Part shown: positions 62,413 to 64,000 of the stretch, one piece after another
Layout: every line of letters starts with the position of its first letter
Numbering within the stretch: the first letter of the stretch is position 1
From: JAGLCY01 sp965363725
Lineage (GTDB): Bacteria; Krumholzibacteriota; Krumholzibacteriia; LZORAL124-64-63
Reading direction: 5' to 3'
Assembly (NCBI GenBank): GCA_965363725.1
Contig: CBDTUS010000001.1
Span: forward strand, 14,053 to 78,052
Length of the DNA: 64,000 bases
Position numbers and translations under genes: made by a program
Notes under the pieces: generated by a model
The model's input: the letters and a program-made list of their open reading frames with translations, nothing else
What the model was told of the DNA's origin: nothing
Databases searched by the model: none

Positions 62413-64000
62413 ATGTTCAAGTTTTTGCGTTCCCAGGCCAAGATCTTCTATTGGGTGATCGCGGCCACCTTCATCCTGTTTCTATTCCTCGGCGGCATGA
62501 CCGGCAGAGGCTGCCAGGCTCCCGGCAGCAAACAATTCGAAGCGGGTGTGATCGGGACCGTCAACGGAGACAAGATCTCCGTCCAGCAGTACGACTATGC
62601 CATCCGCCAGCAGCGTGCCCAGGCGCGGCAGCAGGCCCAGAACCGGGACCTGAACGCCAACCAGGAAGCGGCCATCGTGCAGCAGGCCTGGGACTCACTC
62701 GTCCAGGCCACCATTTTCCAGCAGGCCATCGATGAAATGGGGATCACCGTTTCCGATGAAGAGGTGCTGGCAGTTTTCGAAAATTCCCCGCCCCCGGTGC
62801 TGCTCGCCCAGTATCGTGACGAAGCCGGGAACGTGGACATCGAGCGCTACTACGCCGACCTGCAGAACCCGGCCGTCGACTGGTCACAGCAGGAGGCCTA
62901 CATCCGCGCCGTTTTGCCCATGCAGAAACTGACGGAAACCATTTCCGCCGGCGCGGTGGTCACCGACGAGGAAATCCGCGAGGAGTTCATCCGCCAGAGC
63001 GGCCGGGCCATGGCCGAATACCTCGGGGTTCCGTTTGCCGACCTCGAGGCCGACTACGAGCCCACCGGGGAAGAGATCAGCGCCTGGTACCTGTCCCACA
63101 CCGAGGACTTCCAGGGACCGGCCAAAGGCAACTGCCAGCTGATCAAGTTCGCTAAGGAACCAAGCGACCAGGATTTCGAGGAAATCCGTGAATTCCTCCT
63201 GGAGATCCGCGAAGAAATCGTGTCCGGGCAAAAGGAATTCGGCGCCGCGGCCCTCGAATACAGCGACGACCAGTCCAGTGCGGTCCAGAGCGGAGACCTG
63301 GGAGTCTTCGACCGCAACCGCATGGTCGCCGAATTTACCGAGGCCGCTTTCAACCTGCCCGTCGGCGAGGTCAGCCAGCCGGTCAGGACCAAGTTCGGCT
63401 TCCACCTGATCGAGGTCCTGAGCCAGTCCATCGACGAGGACACCGGCGAGGTCTACGAGATCAACGCCCGACACATCCTGCTGAGGGTCACCCCCGGTCC
63501 GGACACCCTGGACCTGCTGCGCGACGCGGCGGATGACTTCCGCAGCCGGGTCGACGGCTCCTCCTTCGTGACCACCGCCGAAGCCGAAGCCATGGACCTG
63601 GTCACCCCTCAGGTGTTCAACCAGGGCCGCGACATCCCCGGTTTGGCCCTGTCGTTGGCCGGATCCAACTGGGTTTTCGCCGCCGAGCCCGGCCAGGTGA
63701 GTCACCTGTTCGAAAACCGGGACAACATCTATGTTATCCTGGCCGGAGAGGTCACACCCGCCGGTGTCGCCCCCCTCGAGGAAGTGACCAGCCGGGTCAG
63801 TCTGGCCGTCAAGAAGGACCGCCAGCGGGACGCCGCCCGGGGCAAGTTGAGCCCCGCGGTGGGCGAGATCCAGATGGGTCGGTCCATGTCCGAAGCCGCC
63901 GAGAACGCCGGGCTGATGTTCGCCGTCACCGACACCTTCACCGTCAACGCCAACATCCCCGAGGTCGGTTACGGGACGGACTTCAACAAGTCCGCCATCA
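62413..64000 (+). CDS. PpiD/SurA-like peptidyl-prolyl isomerase, membrane-anchored (3' end beyond window)
   Basis: This periplasmic folding factor for envelope proteins is open for 529 codons from ATG 62413 (GGAGG 9 nt upstream) to the edge. One N-terminal membrane helix (about 10-30, FYWVIAATFILFLFLGG) anchors it like PpiD. A SurA_N-type region (VIGTVNGDKISVQQYDYAIRQ) follows. A parvulin domain (about 200-340) is marked by GDLGVFDRNRMVAEF and KFGFHLIEVL. A second partial parvulin-like segment starts INARHILLRV. It is well placed to serve the BAM pathway seen at the other end. Confidence 0.88.
   Translation, partial: MFKFLRSQAKIFYWVIAATFILFLFLGGMTGRGCQAPGSKQFEAGVIGTVNGDKISVQQYDYAIRQQRAQARQQAQNRDLNANQEAAIVQQAWDSLVQATIFQQAIDEMGITVSDEEVLAVFENSPPPVLLAQYRDEAGNVDIERYYADLQNPAVDWSQQEAYIRAVLPMQKLTETISAGAVVTDEEIREEFIRQSGRAMAEYLGVPFADLEADYEPTGEEISAWYLSHTEDFQGPAKGNCQLIKFAKEPSDQDFEEIREFLLEIREEIVSGQKEFGAAALEYSDDQSSAVQSGDLGVFDRNRMVAEFTEAAFNLPVGEVSQPVRTKFGFHLIEVLSQSIDEDTGEVYEINARHILLRVTPGPDTLDLLRDAADDFRSRVDGSSFVTTAEAEAMDLVTPQVFNQGRDIPGLALSLAGSNWVFAAEPGQVSHLFENRDNIYVILAGEVTPAGVAPLEEVTSRVSLAVKKDRQRDAARGKLSPAVGEIQMGRSMSEAAENAGLMFAVTDTFTVNANIPEVGYGTDFNKSAI

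Overview
This is a GC-rich (by eye about 60-65 %, not computed) chromosomal segment from a diderm, LPS-type bacterium. It carries BamA, BamD, LolC/LolD, three to four heptosyltransferase-like genes and GmhB. It also has mcsA-mcsB-clpC, which is best known from Firmicutes. A gingipain-like secreted protease carries FG-GAP repeats and a C-terminal FlgD/sorting-type domain. This mix fits poorly cultured FCB-related phyla such as Krumholzibacteriota, Eisenbacteria or Latescibacterota. The phylum is an inference from gene content; no taxonomic marker gene was compared. I saw no rRNA, tRNA, IS element, prophage or CRISPR array.

Nearly everything lies on the minus strand; only a HIT protein (43.8 kb) and a PpiD/SurA-like foldase (62.4 kb to the edge) are on plus. 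Genes are packed tightly, with many ATGA, GTGA, TTGA or TGATG stop/start overlaps.

Region 1 (1-25.1 kb) holds core housekeeping genes. In transcription order they are efp-accB, a terminator, pilT, a terminator, then accC-ftsK-rimO-unknown-bamD-nadD-polA-coaE-prfB-lysS-lolC-lolD-mcsA-mcsB-clpC, a terminator, and bamA with its own promoter. prfB keeps the classical +1 programmed frameshift. McsB has Ser at the position of the reactive Cys.

Region 2 (25.1-37.8 kb) is an envelope and polysaccharide block. It has four GT9-type glycosyltransferases (one assignable as WaaF-like), GmhB, a DUF3108 protein, a GT39-like membrane glycosyltransferase, a polyprenyl-phosphate sugar-1-phosphate transferase and AcpS. 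These are followed by a PhzF-like enzyme, an acyl-CoA dehydrogenase, a TPR protein and AroQ.

Region 3 (37.8-43.7 kb) is a stress block: lon and hsp20, then lexA with a shortened and apparently catalytically dead Y-family polymerase (ImuB-like), then a PfkB-family kinase. Two short tandem-repeat arrays (3 x 19 bp before lon, 4 x 18-19 bp before lexA) sit in leader or promoter positions.

Region 4 (43.8-52.7 kb) is a secreted proteolysis and peptide-uptake group: a zinc metalloprotease lipoprotein, a family-5 solute-binding lipoprotein and the 1624-residue C25-type protease.

Region 5 (53.1-61.7 kb) is an exopolysaccharide operon. It starts at a good sigma70-type promoter (61698-61725) with a ParA-family ATPase fused to a C-terminal AMPK/CBM48 glycan-binding domain. 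Two uncharacterised proteins, an O-antigen polymerase/ligase-type protein, a GT4 glycosyltransferase, a WecA-like initiating transferase, a methyltransferase and a NodB-like deacetylase-type protein follow. The ParA-CBM48 fusion leading a polysaccharide operon is the most novel-looking system here.
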